Shown here one piece after another: positions 13,401 through 20,513 of a stretch of DNA of 29,164 bases. Both the position numbers and the translations under genes were made by a program. Origin of the DNA: a virus; the IMG/VR virus record IMGVR_UViG_3300009124_000074, positions 1-29,164 of that record; one strand, given 5' to 3'. Each line of letters starts with the position of its first letter. Position 1 is the stretch's first letter. The notes under the pieces are model-generated. The model saw nothing but the letters and a program-made list of their open reading frames with translations. It searched no databases and had not been told where the DNA came from.

Positions 13401-15119
13401 GCCCAGGCCATTATTCAGGTCTGGCAAAAGCTCGGTGTTGAGTATATCGAGCTGAGCAATATCAACAAGAGCGTCAAAAACGTCAAGGATCCTGCAGAGC
13501 TACGCAAGCTCTTAGAGCAGGAGATGGCCAACCATGGTAGGCGTGTGGCCGCTGGAACTTTTGCCATTGACATTGCTGTTCCAGAAGGAACTATTATTCC
13601 CGGCGCTAAGGCTGTTACACCTCAGCAACAAGGTGCTGCTGGACATATGTCCCAGATGGCAAGTGGCACGCAGCTACTGCACCTCATGGACCCGAAAGCG
13701 GGCATGGCGGACACAAGCCAGTTGCAGAACCTGATCAACAACGCAGGAAGCTTCGAGCCTGCCGATGTCAAGCCTTTTGAGGATGCAAAACGAGCTTCAC
13801 TAGCAACTCTGAACCAGATCCAAGACTCTCAACAGCGTTTGAAGGCCATTGCTGCTGACCGTCAGCTTCAGGACGCTCTCAAACAGATTATCCCCCAAGC
13901 CGCTGTAGAGCAATACGAGGATCTGATCATCAGAGCCCGAGAGTACGGAAAGGCCGTTAAAGAGGGCTACAACCCCGAGCAGGCCGAGATTGTCGCTGAT
14001 CTGGCAGCCCGTGAAGCGATTGCGCGACGTGAGCTGGCTCAGTTCCTGGAGAAGAACGCCGAGATCTTTAAGGAGGATGCAGAAACCCGTGAAAAGGTCG
14101 ATGCTGAAGCCAAAAAGATGTTCGAGGAACGCATCAAACTTTTCGAGCAGGAAAATGAGAAGCGGCGTGAGGCTTTAAAACTTGAGCAGGAATTAGCTGT
14201 CATTAAGTCACTGCAGAACGACATACGAAATAGTGCCATCAATACCCAGAAGAGCCTTGTTACAGGTGCTGCGGGTCTTGCTGCAGGGACTGAGTACAGC
14301 GTATTTGACCAGCGTCGTATCCAGGCAGAGGGCGCCATCGAAGCTCGCCGTATTGATCTGGTGGCCCAGAACGGAGGTAACCCCCTTCAAGGAGAGGCTC
14401 TTGCCCAGTTCGAGCAATTCAGGACAGAGGCTCTGGTTAGTGCTGAAAAGATGGCCCAGTTGGATGGTCTTGCTCAGCGCTTCCAGCAATTAGGTGAGAT
14501 TTCCGCTGGTGTTGGTAGCGCCATCAGCACTGCCTTCACTCAGGGCTTTGCAGACATCCTGACTGGTGCGGCCTCTGTCCAGGACGTGCTCGGCAACATG
14601 TTTAAGGGCATCGCTGATTCGTTCATGCAGATGGCTCAGAAGATCATTGCTGACATGATCAAGATGCTGGTCTATAAGACGCTGCTTGGTCTCTTTGGTG
14701 GTCAGAACTCCCAGCTCGGTACTCTTGGCGGTCTTCCCGGCAGCACTCCACTTGGAGCTGGTGGTGGTCAAGTCGGAGGTATGGGTACCTTTGGACCAAA
14801 CTTCGGTATTCCGCAGTTCGCCAAGGGAGGCATCGTCACTGGTCCTACCCCTGCCCTGATTGGTGAGGGTGGCATGAACGAAGCAGTCGTACCTCTTCCG
14901 AATGGAAAGGCAATTCCTGTCGACTTTGGCAAGAAAGGTGGTGCTGGTGGTGATACAAACACTAATATCACTGTCAACATCGACCAGAGTGGATCTGCTC
15001 AGACTGAGATGTCTGGGGAAGATGCCTCCAAGCTCGGCAAGGCTATCGATGGCGCGGTAAAACGGGTCATCATGGAAGAAAGAAGAGCAGGCGGACTCTT
15101 ATACAATGGCCGACGTTAA
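10437..15119 (+). CDS. Tail tape measure protein with embedded M23-like domain
   Basis: 1560 residues, by far the longest gene and placed after the chaperone pair. It opens with a typical tape measure start (DLTLFISAETGRAKQDIDRL) and coiled-coil segments. Hydrophobic stretches lie at about 522-578 and 628-655, and long charged helices at about 675-730, 755-940 and 1188-1255. It ends with FAKGGIVTGPTPALIGEGG and EAVVPLPNGKAIPV (about 1461-1498), a classic tape measure C-terminal motif. Between about 960 and 1090 is a likely peptidase-like domain with GNTGRSTGPHLDLR (His974, Asp976), then AIDIAVPEGTIIPG (Asp1045) and a later LLHLMD (His1082). The protein sets tail length and travels with DNA towards the cell at infection; about 0.15 nm per residue implies a tail near 230 nm. 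The start is GTG 10437 with a weak ribosome site, so coupling is likely. Confidence 0.93.
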   Translation: MASLGDLTLFISAETGRAKQDIDRLGKDADRVASKKREIGFSVEKARNDIKNFKRDIETVGTALKKTFQVAKNTPLFDDEVEAAEAVAKGVGKIGSELSKARKPGLVLQRTFQGMGGSVAALVNRLAKLGFALYGLQQITGVLNQAFGGFFNATIGRAIKLEETILKTQVALASTNDVLRGGTAITDPYESIVALTGVIEQRIASIRDRSLELAGVTSDEVIEVFGMVSQQVGQIGGSLKDAEDLAISFAGALGTFGIPLYQARQEIGSILRGDITTDSYLAKALGITNDDVQKAKNTTEGVVGFLQQKLSTAVAGQKIAAQSFSGVLSNIVDFQELIGQAFGSNLVQPLIDGLSGVYNLLVAVKDQALTAATAIGTAVGRAGQLVGGAVTAPVTALAGGNAGATKGADATQRAAIAVSQALEKLALDTQKTFSQISGEVAKLLAKLAVGFKNLGSAFVGLNVEVFKSLLETFKALAQAIQPVATAFSGLLTVYGQFLDLPAVQVLSSIAAQFKVLEAVGVNGFIKIIATGGAFIASLGAIKAAIATVAAVISRGLAMALATVGTALQAFGVALNALLERLGIANAQLTALSARLTATGASATAAAAGMKGGAGAAGMLGGAIKGLMIKMLAFNALLLAAQLLIAALVEGYARWERANKQAKAIDRFRNSMDKLNTTFKNVNENSTAAQQALKRVAETEAKKELEELEKAYAEAAAEADKLSIKAARLKKAYESTGGGIGAGSYAGNPLLELRETEKATAAALQRRNKLEADFNEASEKHKAYLAAKTIDEEVTTRSKKLGELNEKLAKQQRDLNRQIVSDRFNAEQELASRRLDLERSIVQEQIELVFNRNRSLIEGEEGASAAALRGLVEYSKQRMEDEADFERQRKQMVLDLADLEKELEDYKFNIGEKILELKKQGAKLDKETAEYVQKVYLKIARDQGANLAALLSGNPGLTAGSGARVGNTGRSTGPHLDLRSSNKEQVLKDAQAIIQVWQKLGVEYIELSNINKSVKNVKDPAELRKLLEQEMANHGRRVAAGTFAIDIAVPEGTIIPGAKAVTPQQQGAAGHMSQMASGTQLLHLMDPKAGMADTSQLQNLINNAGSFEPADVKPFEDAKRASLATLNQIQDSQQRLKAIAADRQLQDALKQIIPQAAVEQYEDLIIRAREYGKAVKEGYNPEQAEIVADLAAREAIARRELAQFLEKNAEIFKEDAETREKVDAEAKKMFEERIKLFEQENEKRREALKLEQELAVIKSLQNDIRNSAINTQKSLVTGAAGLAAGTEYSVFDQRRIQAEGAIEARRIDLVAQNGGNPLQGEALAQFEQFRTEALVSAEKMAQLDGLAQRFQQLGEISAGVGSAISTAFTQGFADILTGAASVQDVLGNMFKGIADSFMQMAQKIIADMIKMLVYKTLLGLFGGQNSQLGTLGGLPGSTPLGAGGGQVGGMGTFGPNFGIPQFAKGGIVTGPTPALIGEGGMNEAVVPLPNGKAIPVDFGKKGGAGGDTNTNITVNIDQSGSAQTEMSGEDASKLGKAIDGAVKRVIMEERRAGGLLYNGRR

Positions 15120-15465
15120 TCTCGCACTGGACTTCACTATGAATGTCCAGGAATCAACGACGCACAGAGTTCGTAAGTTCGGCTTCGGTGACGGCTACGA
15201 GCAGATTGCTGCCGATGGTATTAATACACGAAGCACCGAGTATGCGGTGACTACTAAGCCCCTGAATGCAGCTGATGCTTCGGTGATGAAGAGCGGTTTA
15301 GATCAGGTAGCTGTAGGAGACTATTTCCTGGCTACTCTGCTCCCTTTTTCAACCGAGCAGCGTCGCTATAGACTTAAGGACAACTCTTATCAGCGTCAGA
15401 TTCTCCCTAGTAATCTGACCAGTTATGAGGTCTATCAATTTACTCTTGTGGAGGCCTTTGCGTAA
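15106..15465 (+). CDS. Minor tail protein, lambda gpM-like
   Basis: 119 residues. The segment VRKFGFGDGYEQIAADGIN (about residues 22-40) is the hallmark of the phage minor tail protein M family, in which an FGDGYEQ motif is nearly invariant. A C-terminal beta part (RYRLKDNSYQRQILPSN, then EVYQFTLVEAF) agrees, as does the length (lambda gpM is 109). In lambda this protein joins the tail-tip complex near gpL and gpH. It starts 14 bases inside the end of the tape measure gene and its stop overlaps the next ATG. The family call is secure. Confidence 0.9.
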   Translation: MADVNLALDFTMNVQESTTHRVRKFGFGDGYEQIAADGINTRSTEYAVTTKPLNAADASVMKSGLDQVAVGDYFLATLLPFSTEQRRYRLKDNSYQRQILPSNLTSYEVYQFTLVEAFA

Positions 15466-16199
15466 TGGGAAGGCGCACCGTAGTTGCATTGAGCAGCCTC
15501 AATGTAATCAATCCCTATTACCTAGAAGTCAAGACCGCTATTGACGTGCTCCAAGGCGCGGAGACGGCCTTCTATGAGGCCAGGGCGGCTGAGCTAAACA
15601 CTTATCCAGGCTTGACGGGGCTAGACCGGGATGTAGTTGAAAGCGCTTACGACGCACTTCTAGGTTCGGAGCCCTGGACCTATACAGCTAGATTCAACGC
15701 GAGCGCAAACCCGAGCAGGGATCCAACGACTACATTCGGTGGTGGCGCGACTATCAATGTCACAGTCCCCGATTCTGTATATCTTCGGGTTACAGGTGAA
15801 TTGCCTGGGGATTTTTCCACGAGTCAAATTGAGTATGTAGTAGGCGCGGGTGAGCCAGCAGTTGACATTCTGTATACGGATATCTCCTTTTTTAAGGAGG
15901 CACACTTTACTGAAGTGCCAACAGCTTACGTAATTAATACTTTTTACACCGGAAGGCAGGCACACCAATACCGCCTGATTGGTTCGTTGTACGACGCATC
16001 CGCAGTAGCTAGTGCCTATAGCTCATACCTTGGGGTGCTGAACAGTTACGAAGAGTGGGATGGGACGACTGTTGATGACTTTTTTGGTGGAACAGGGCCT
16101 ACCCCTTGGGATGGTTTTACTGGGGATGTAGATGCTGGTTATAACCGCCCCCAAAAGTTGAGCGCAAAGTTGATTCGTGAGACCCGAGGTGCAAACTAA
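15465..16199 (+). CDS. Unknown protein between gpM-like and gpL-like genes
   Basis: A 244-residue protein with no family I recognise. The first 60 residues look helical (AIDVLQGAETAFYEARAAEL), a middle beta region includes GGGATINVTVPDSVYLRV and QIEYVVGAGEPAVDIL, and the end contains YSSYLGVLNSYEEWDG, an acidic loop and the basic tail KLSAKLIRETRG. In lambda, M is followed directly by L, so this is an extra gene in the tail-tip cluster. Its codons are markedly less biased and more AT-rich than those of the tube and capsid genes (many cta, gta, aga). It is coupled to both neighbours by TAATG overlaps. A tail-tip or central-fibre accessory function is a guess. Confidence 0.75.
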   Translation: MGRRTVVALSSLNVINPYYLEVKTAIDVLQGAETAFYEARAAELNTYPGLTGLDRDVVESAYDALLGSEPWTYTARFNASANPSRDPTTTFGGGATINVTVPDSVYLRVTGELPGDFSTSQIEYVVGAGEPAVDILYTDISFFKEAHFTEVPTAYVINTFYTGRQAHQYRLIGSLYDASAVASAYSSYLGVLNSYEEWDGTTVDDFFGGTGPTPWDGFTGDVDAGYNRPQKLSAKLIRETRGAN

Positions 16200-16855
16200 T
16201 GGCATTGAAAGAAGATTCACTACTCAATCTCTTCATCATCGATGTAGGTAAGTCTGGGCTCTCCTCAGGGTGGGCAGGGCGCTTGAATATCGTCTCTCCA
16301 GAGCAGACAGGTGGTGTCAAGGTTGAATATGTCAATGAAGCTGGATCTGTGGTGACATATAGCCCCACTCCTGTCGCCGCTGCGGGGTTTGAGGTTAATG
16401 GCAGTAATAAGCTGCCTACGCCCAAGATTAGGTTTGCAAACATTGATGGTGCAGCAACAGATTTGGCCAGGGATTTCGACGATCTGATTGGGTTCAAGCT
16501 CATTCGTATCAGGACGTATGCGAAATATTTAAAGAGCATTGATGGGGTAGATAACCCAACCTATGACTCACAGGCTCACTTCACGCCTGACACTTGGTGG
16601 TTTCAGAGAAAAATCGAGGAGACCAAGCTTGGTGTGACTTATGACTTGGCTTCAGTCATCGATGTAGAAGGTATGCGACTTCCTAATAGGCGTCTTTACA
16701 CTAATCATTGTTCCTTTCTGTATCGAGGGCCTGAATGCGGTTATACAGGCTCGCAGTTGACATGTGGCAAGACTTTGGCTGATTGCCAAGCTCGTTTCGG
16801 AGCATTAGGTCAGGATCTGCGCTTCGGTGGATTCCCTACTACTCAGAACCGATGA
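16199..16855 (+). CDS. Minor tail protein, lambda gpL-like with four-Cys cluster
   Basis: 218 residues, close to lambda gpL (232). The N-terminal two thirds are beta (PTPKIRFANIDGAATDLARD is typical of this family). The C-terminal domain carries four cysteines: Cys171 in NHCSFLYRGPECGYTG, Cys180, Cys189 in LTCGKTLADCQARFG and Cys196, ending in FGGFP. In lambda gpL the equivalent cysteines hold an iron-sulphur cluster, and the same arrangement is visible here. gpL initiates the tail tip with gpM and gpJ. The stop overlaps the ATG of the following K-like gene (ATGA). Alternative roles are unlikely; cluster content cannot be proven from sequence. Confidence 0.93.
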   Translation: MALKEDSLLNLFIIDVGKSGLSSGWAGRLNIVSPEQTGGVKVEYVNEAGSVVTYSPTPVAAAGFEVNGSNKLPTPKIRFANIDGAATDLARDFDDLIGFKLIRIRTYAKYLKSIDGVDNPTYDSQAHFTPDTWWFQRKIEETKLGVTYDLASVIDVEGMRLPNRRLYTNHCSFLYRGPECGYTGSQLTCGKTLADCQARFGALGQDLRFGGFPTTQNR

Positions 16856-17193
16856 GTAAGCGTCTCCACAAGCAGATTGCTCGCATTTGTCTGCAGGATG
16901 CTCCCTGTGAGGCATGTGGTGTTATCCAAGCTGGTAAAGCTATTCGACTAGATAACGCCTCCACCAAACCTGAGGAGACTTTTGTTATCAGTGCGCGTGA
17001 CATCTTGAAGTGGAAGCCAGAGACAATCTTTCACTCTCACCCCAGGGGTGATGAGGGTTTTAGTGAGCACGACTTGCTTGTAGCTGCGAACATGGATCTA
17101 ACGACCTATGTCTATGTCAACGAAGCTGATCGCCTTGAGAAATGGTCAGCCGAGTCGGGCCTAGAGGTTTTTGAGACGGTACTCAAATCATGA
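16852..17193 (+). CDS. K-like tail assembly protein: JAMM/MPN metalloprotease domain only
   Basis: ATG 16852 overlaps the upstream stop (ATGA) and gives a 113-residue protein. In-frame starts further upstream lie inside the gpL gene and are rejected. A complete JAMM metal-binding motif is visible: Glu20 in PCEACGVI, His61-Ser-His63-Pro, then Ser71 and Asp74 in FSEHDL. In lambda, gpK has this domain followed by an NlpC/P60 peptidase; here the protein stops after the JAMM domain and no NlpC/P60 Cys/His pattern follows. K acts in tail-tip assembly between L and I. The metal site looks intact, so proteolysis is likely. The next gene starts in the ATGA of its stop. Confidence 0.9.
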   Translation: MSKRLHKQIARICLQDAPCEACGVIQAGKAIRLDNASTKPEETFVISARDILKWKPETIFHSHPRGDEGFSEHDLLVAANMDLTTYVYVNEADRLEKWSAESGLEVFETVLKS

Positions 17194-19751
17194 TGGAGAT
17201 TACGCTTGAAGGTGTCGCAGGCCGTCGTTTTGGGCGCAAGCACCGGCTTGCTGTGCGTAATCCCAATGAGGCTATCCGGGCACTTTGTCAGTTAATTCCA
17301 GGGTTTCGTTCGTTTCTCACGTCTGCTCATGAGTACGGCATCTATTTTCAGATGCTCACTAATCACAGTGAGGAGGGTATCAGTTACGACGATCTAGGAC
17401 TTGGCTGCAACTCAATGATATTGGTACCTGTCATTACAGGTGCCGCCTTCTCTTTCCAAAATATCCTGACCATTCTTGTCGGTGTGGCCTTGGTGGCCTT
17501 CTCGCTGGGTGCCTTTGGTGTGGCCTTCGGCGCTGCTGGCACCATTTCTGCAGGTTTTCAGACCGCAGCAATGAGTCTGGGTTTTGCCTTGATATTTACG
17601 GGGATTGCTGGGCTTTTTGCACCAGGCACCCCTCAAGAGGGCAAGTCAGAAGGCGCGGCGGCAAACGACGCGGTCTTTGGTGGGGCCGCAGGCACGGCTT
17701 CAGCGGGTACCCCCATCCCTCTTCTTTATGGGACGTTTCTGGCCCAATCGATGCCGGTCATTTCGTCTTATATCGATGACAACGATGGGTATTTGATGAC
17801 CATCATTTCTGAAGGAACTATCGAAGGTCTGCCTAACGGTTCGTCAAAAGATCTTTACTTTAATGGTCTTCAGAGTGCAAGCAGTTCTGTTAGCAGTGTT
17901 CAGATTACAGATGGCTCGCAAACTAATCAGCAAATCACGATTGTCAAGTCAGCAGGTTTCCATCTGCCTATTAGTACCACGTTGAATGTTGGTTTAAAAA
18001 GTATCCCTAATGCACAGATTATTAGATCCTTTGTTCAGCAATATGCGGATGTGCTAAAGCTTCGTATCGTTCGAGGCCCTTGCTACTCAATTAGAACTAA
18101 ATCTCCCAAAAGCGGAGGTGGTACGACGGTCAGCTATCACAAATACACAGATACATGGGACGGAAATAAGGCGACCAATCCCATTGAATACAATGTTCAA
18201 GTCACTGACGGTGATGGTGTTGTTTTCTATAACCAGAACTTTGAAGAGCCCTATTTAAAGGCATCCGAGATCAAAATTATTGAGGTCAATATTGAAAATA
18301 GGCCTATACCAGTCTCGGTTTCAGTCACCCGTCTAGATCGTGGACGAGCACCAGATCCTGAATCAGAAGAAGGCGGCGCGAACATCTACAACTACCAGTG
18401 GGTGAAGGGAGACGTACAAGTCGTCTCTCTTGATGTGATGTGGGCAGAACGCCTCGTTTACCCCTCGACTGCGCTTATGGCTATGAAGTTCAGTGCGGGC
18501 GAGTTCCAACAGATGCCGACTGTTCAGGGACTCTTCAAAGGTATTAAAGTCCCGCAACTAACTTCTAGTCTTCAAGTCTTCTATGCGTGGAGTGATAACC
18601 CGGCATATGTTTTGTTGGATCTCATCACTAATCCTCGTTATGGATTAGGTGCCCGATCTTTCACGCTTTCTGGTCCTGGAGACACTCAATTTGTTCAGCC
18701 CGGTATCCGTATAGAAGATGTTGATCTAGCCTCTTTCAGGGCTGCTGCTCGTTTTTGTGAAGATAACGGCTATAAGTTCAATGCGTACATCGATCGCAAC
18801 GCGGACGCTTTAGACCTCATAAGAGCTGTTGCATCAAGCTTTAATGCGATGCTTGTTTATGCCGGTGGCTATATCACTCTGGTACTAGACAAACAATTCA
18901 ATGTTGATACTGATGTAGCTGACCTGCGTCTTTTCTCTGAAGCCAACGTACTTCAAGAAGTCGACGACGGCGGTGAGGTCCAGACTCCCTGCTTCTCTTA
19001 TGAAGGGACTGGTCGTCAGGCACGCTCGACTGCGGTACAAGTTTCTTATGTCAATGCCAATGAATTTTATACAGAAGACAAGATCGTCATAGAAGACACT
19101 GCAGCTATTGAGCGCTATGGCTACAACCTTGTCCGGATTAGAGCCTTGGGCTGTACTGATCGGACCCAGGCTGAACGTGTTGGCCGTTACACCCTTGGTA
19201 GCAATCTTCATAGCACGGAGACTGTGACCTTCAAGGTGGCTTCAGAGGGTGCGATGTTACTTCCTGGCGATATCTGTCTTATTGCTGATCCACTCAAGAC
19301 GCGCATTGCTTGCGGGGGACGCATAAAAACGGCCTCATCTTCTTTAATCATTGCCGACAGAGATCTATCTCAAGTCACAGGTTCTGAGCTATATCTCTAT
19401 ACCTATGGTCAATCTGGTCTTTGCCAACGCAACGCTATTTCCGCTATCTCTGGTAGTCAGGTTTCTATTAGTGGGACGTTCACCTCTACACCCTCTTCTT
19501 CTCAGATGTGGGTGATTGTAGATGAGGCTAATGAGAACAAGTTCCGCCGTTACCGCGTTCAAAGTGTGAAAGAGAATGCCAATAACACCTATGAGGTTGT
19601 AGGACTTCTCTACTCAGACAAGAAGTTTGACATTGTGAATGGTGGCACGTATGTTCCCATGTCCTCTACGACGAGTTTCTATCAGAGTCGTAATCCGGCT
19701 ATTAACCCTTCAAAAATTACTTTCTCACTTCGCGATGCCACTAATCCATGA
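17190..19751 (+). CDS. Fused gpI + gpJ-type central tail-tip/host attachment protein
   Basis: 853 residues combining two lambda functions. Residues 1 to about 75 resemble the ubiquitin-like start of gpI (ITLEGVAGRRFGRKHRLAV, then SILVPVITG-like), followed by membrane-like hydrophobic helices (about 85-145) and a short TPIPLLYGTFLAQSMPVIS segment (about 171-190) typical of the end of gpI. From about 200 the sequence follows the conserved part of gpJ: YLMTIISEGTIEGLPNGSS, DNPAYVLLDLITNPRYGLG, and TQAERVGRYTLGSNLHS with later MLLPGD (about 660-695). gpJ forms the central fibre base that contacts the receptor. The protein ends before the long C-terminal fibronectin and receptor-binding part of lambda J (1132 residues). 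ATG 17190 and ATG 17193 are both possible. The next gene, coupled by ATGA, may continue the structure. Confidence 0.88.
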   Translation: MMEITLEGVAGRRFGRKHRLAVRNPNEAIRALCQLIPGFRSFLTSAHEYGIYFQMLTNHSEEGISYDDLGLGCNSMILVPVITGAAFSFQNILTILVGVALVAFSLGAFGVAFGAAGTISAGFQTAAMSLGFALIFTGIAGLFAPGTPQEGKSEGAAANDAVFGGAAGTASAGTPIPLLYGTFLAQSMPVISSYIDDNDGYLMTIISEGTIEGLPNGSSKDLYFNGLQSASSSVSSVQITDGSQTNQQITIVKSAGFHLPISTTLNVGLKSIPNAQIIRSFVQQYADVLKLRIVRGPCYSIRTKSPKSGGGTTVSYHKYTDTWDGNKATNPIEYNVQVTDGDGVVFYNQNFEEPYLKASEIKIIEVNIENRPIPVSVSVTRLDRGRAPDPESEEGGANIYNYQWVKGDVQVVSLDVMWAERLVYPSTALMAMKFSAGEFQQMPTVQGLFKGIKVPQLTSSLQVFYAWSDNPAYVLLDLITNPRYGLGARSFTLSGPGDTQFVQPGIRIEDVDLASFRAAARFCEDNGYKFNAYIDRNADALDLIRAVASSFNAMLVYAGGYITLVLDKQFNVDTDVADLRLFSEANVLQEVDDGGEVQTPCFSYEGTGRQARSTAVQVSYVNANEFYTEDKIVIEDTAAIERYGYNLVRIRALGCTDRTQAERVGRYTLGSNLHSTETVTFKVASEGAMLLPGDICLIADPLKTRIACGGRIKTASSSLIIADRDLSQVTGSELYLYTYGQSGLCQRNAISAISGSQVSISGTFTSTPSSSQMWVIVDEANENKFRRYRVQSVKENANNTYEVVGLLYSDKKFDIVNGGTYVPMSSTTSFYQSRNPAINPSKITFSLRDATNP

Positions 19752-20110
19752 GTAGCTCTACCAATCTTCTTCGTGTCGAGTGGGAACCGCCTGTATACCC
19801 ACCTTCCTTTGCACTGGACGCCGTCCTACACGGACATCTTTTTGCTGTTGATCTTGTCGATACAAATGTCGATCATTACGAGGTGGAGCGACTTGATGAA
19901 TTGGCAGACAGCTATTCTTTTGTTGGTTATACATATCAGCCGTTCATTGAGTTTCAAGCTGATACATATGAAAACGCTAAGGTTAGAATACGGTCGATCC
20001 TGAGAGACGGCACAAAAACCCCTTGGGTTTACTCAGGTAATTTCCAGCTTTACGGCATGGTTGCCGACTTCCGGAATCTGAACAACATTCCCCTTCTTTC
20101 ATTTATCTGA
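19748..20110 (+). CDS. Small fibronectin type III-like tail-tip protein
   Basis: 120 residues with an FN3-like layout: an opening strand LLRVEWEPP, a long loop, then NVDHYEVERLDE and YSFVGYTYQPFIEF, a C-terminal NAKVRIRSILRDGTKTPWVY with the Arg-x-Arg strand typical of such domains. gpJ-type proteins normally carry FN3 domains after the conserved core; here the gene directly following the IJ fusion (ATGA overlap) has this domain alone. It may associate with the truncated J. The fold is inferred from pattern, not from a search. Confidence 0.68.
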   Translation: MSSSTNLLRVEWEPPVYPPSFALDAVLHGHLFAVDLVDTNVDHYEVERLDELADSYSFVGYTYQPFIEFQADTYENAKVRIRSILRDGTKTPWVYSGNFQLYGMVADFRNLNNIPLLSFI

Positions 20111-20511
20111 TGGCTCTCTACGGACGTGACGCCAACGGTAACGACGCTTATATCCGTGGTACGGGTACCGGCACTGTATCTGATGGCTATCTGACAGCAC
20201 ACGATGTGCTCACAGACGAACTCAAGTTCTCTTCCTCAACGATTTCGGCTTCTGCTGATGTTATTACTGCAGTCGCTGGTAAAAAGCTACGTGTGATGAG
20301 CCTGGTTGTAAGCGCCAGTGCGGCCTGCACACTTAAGTTTCAAACCGATGCTACGACGGATGTATCGGGAACTTTCTATCTTCCGGCAAACGGCACTATC
20401 AGTGTCTCGAATCCACTTGGACTGTTTGAGACTGACTCGGGAGAGAAGCTCAATATTATTCAAACCGGTACAGCGGATGTGGGTGTCTCGATCAGCTACC
20501 GGGAGGTCTGA
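20110..20511 (+). CDS. Small beta-sandwich tail protein
   Basis: 133 residues, Ser/Thr/Ala-rich beta strands throughout: TAVAGKKLRVMSLVVSASAA, TLKFQTDATTDVSG, GLFETDSGEKLNIIQT and VGVSISYREV. The pattern of a Val-x-Ser-Leu-x-Leu strand, an Ala-Ala-Cys-Thr segment and a Gly-Glu-Lys-Leu-x-Ile end recurs in small phage tail/fibre-associated proteins I have seen, though without a named function. It starts one base inside the previous stop (TGATG) and ends just before a strong Shine-Dalgarno for the next gene. Likely a virion surface component near the tail tip. Confidence 0.7.
   Translation: MALYGRDANGNDAYIRGTGTGTVSDGYLTAHDVLTDELKFSSSTISASADVITAVAGKKLRVMSLVVSASAACTLKFQTDATTDVSGTFYLPANGTISVSNPLGLFETDSGEKLNIIQTGTADVGVSISYREV
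20501..20506 (+). promoter_or_regulatory. Shine-Dalgarno of the gene at 20514
   Basis: GGGAGG, inside the final codons of the previous gene, lies 7 bases before ATG 20514. It fixes the start of the downstream gene and allows initiation independent of coupling. Confidence 0.6.
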
Positions 20512-20513
20512 CT

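Noticed and set aside
16783-16851. Upstream start for the JAMM protein
   Set aside because: It would add residues read from inside the gpL Cys domain; ATG 16852 in the ATGA overlap fits the operon style and the domain start.
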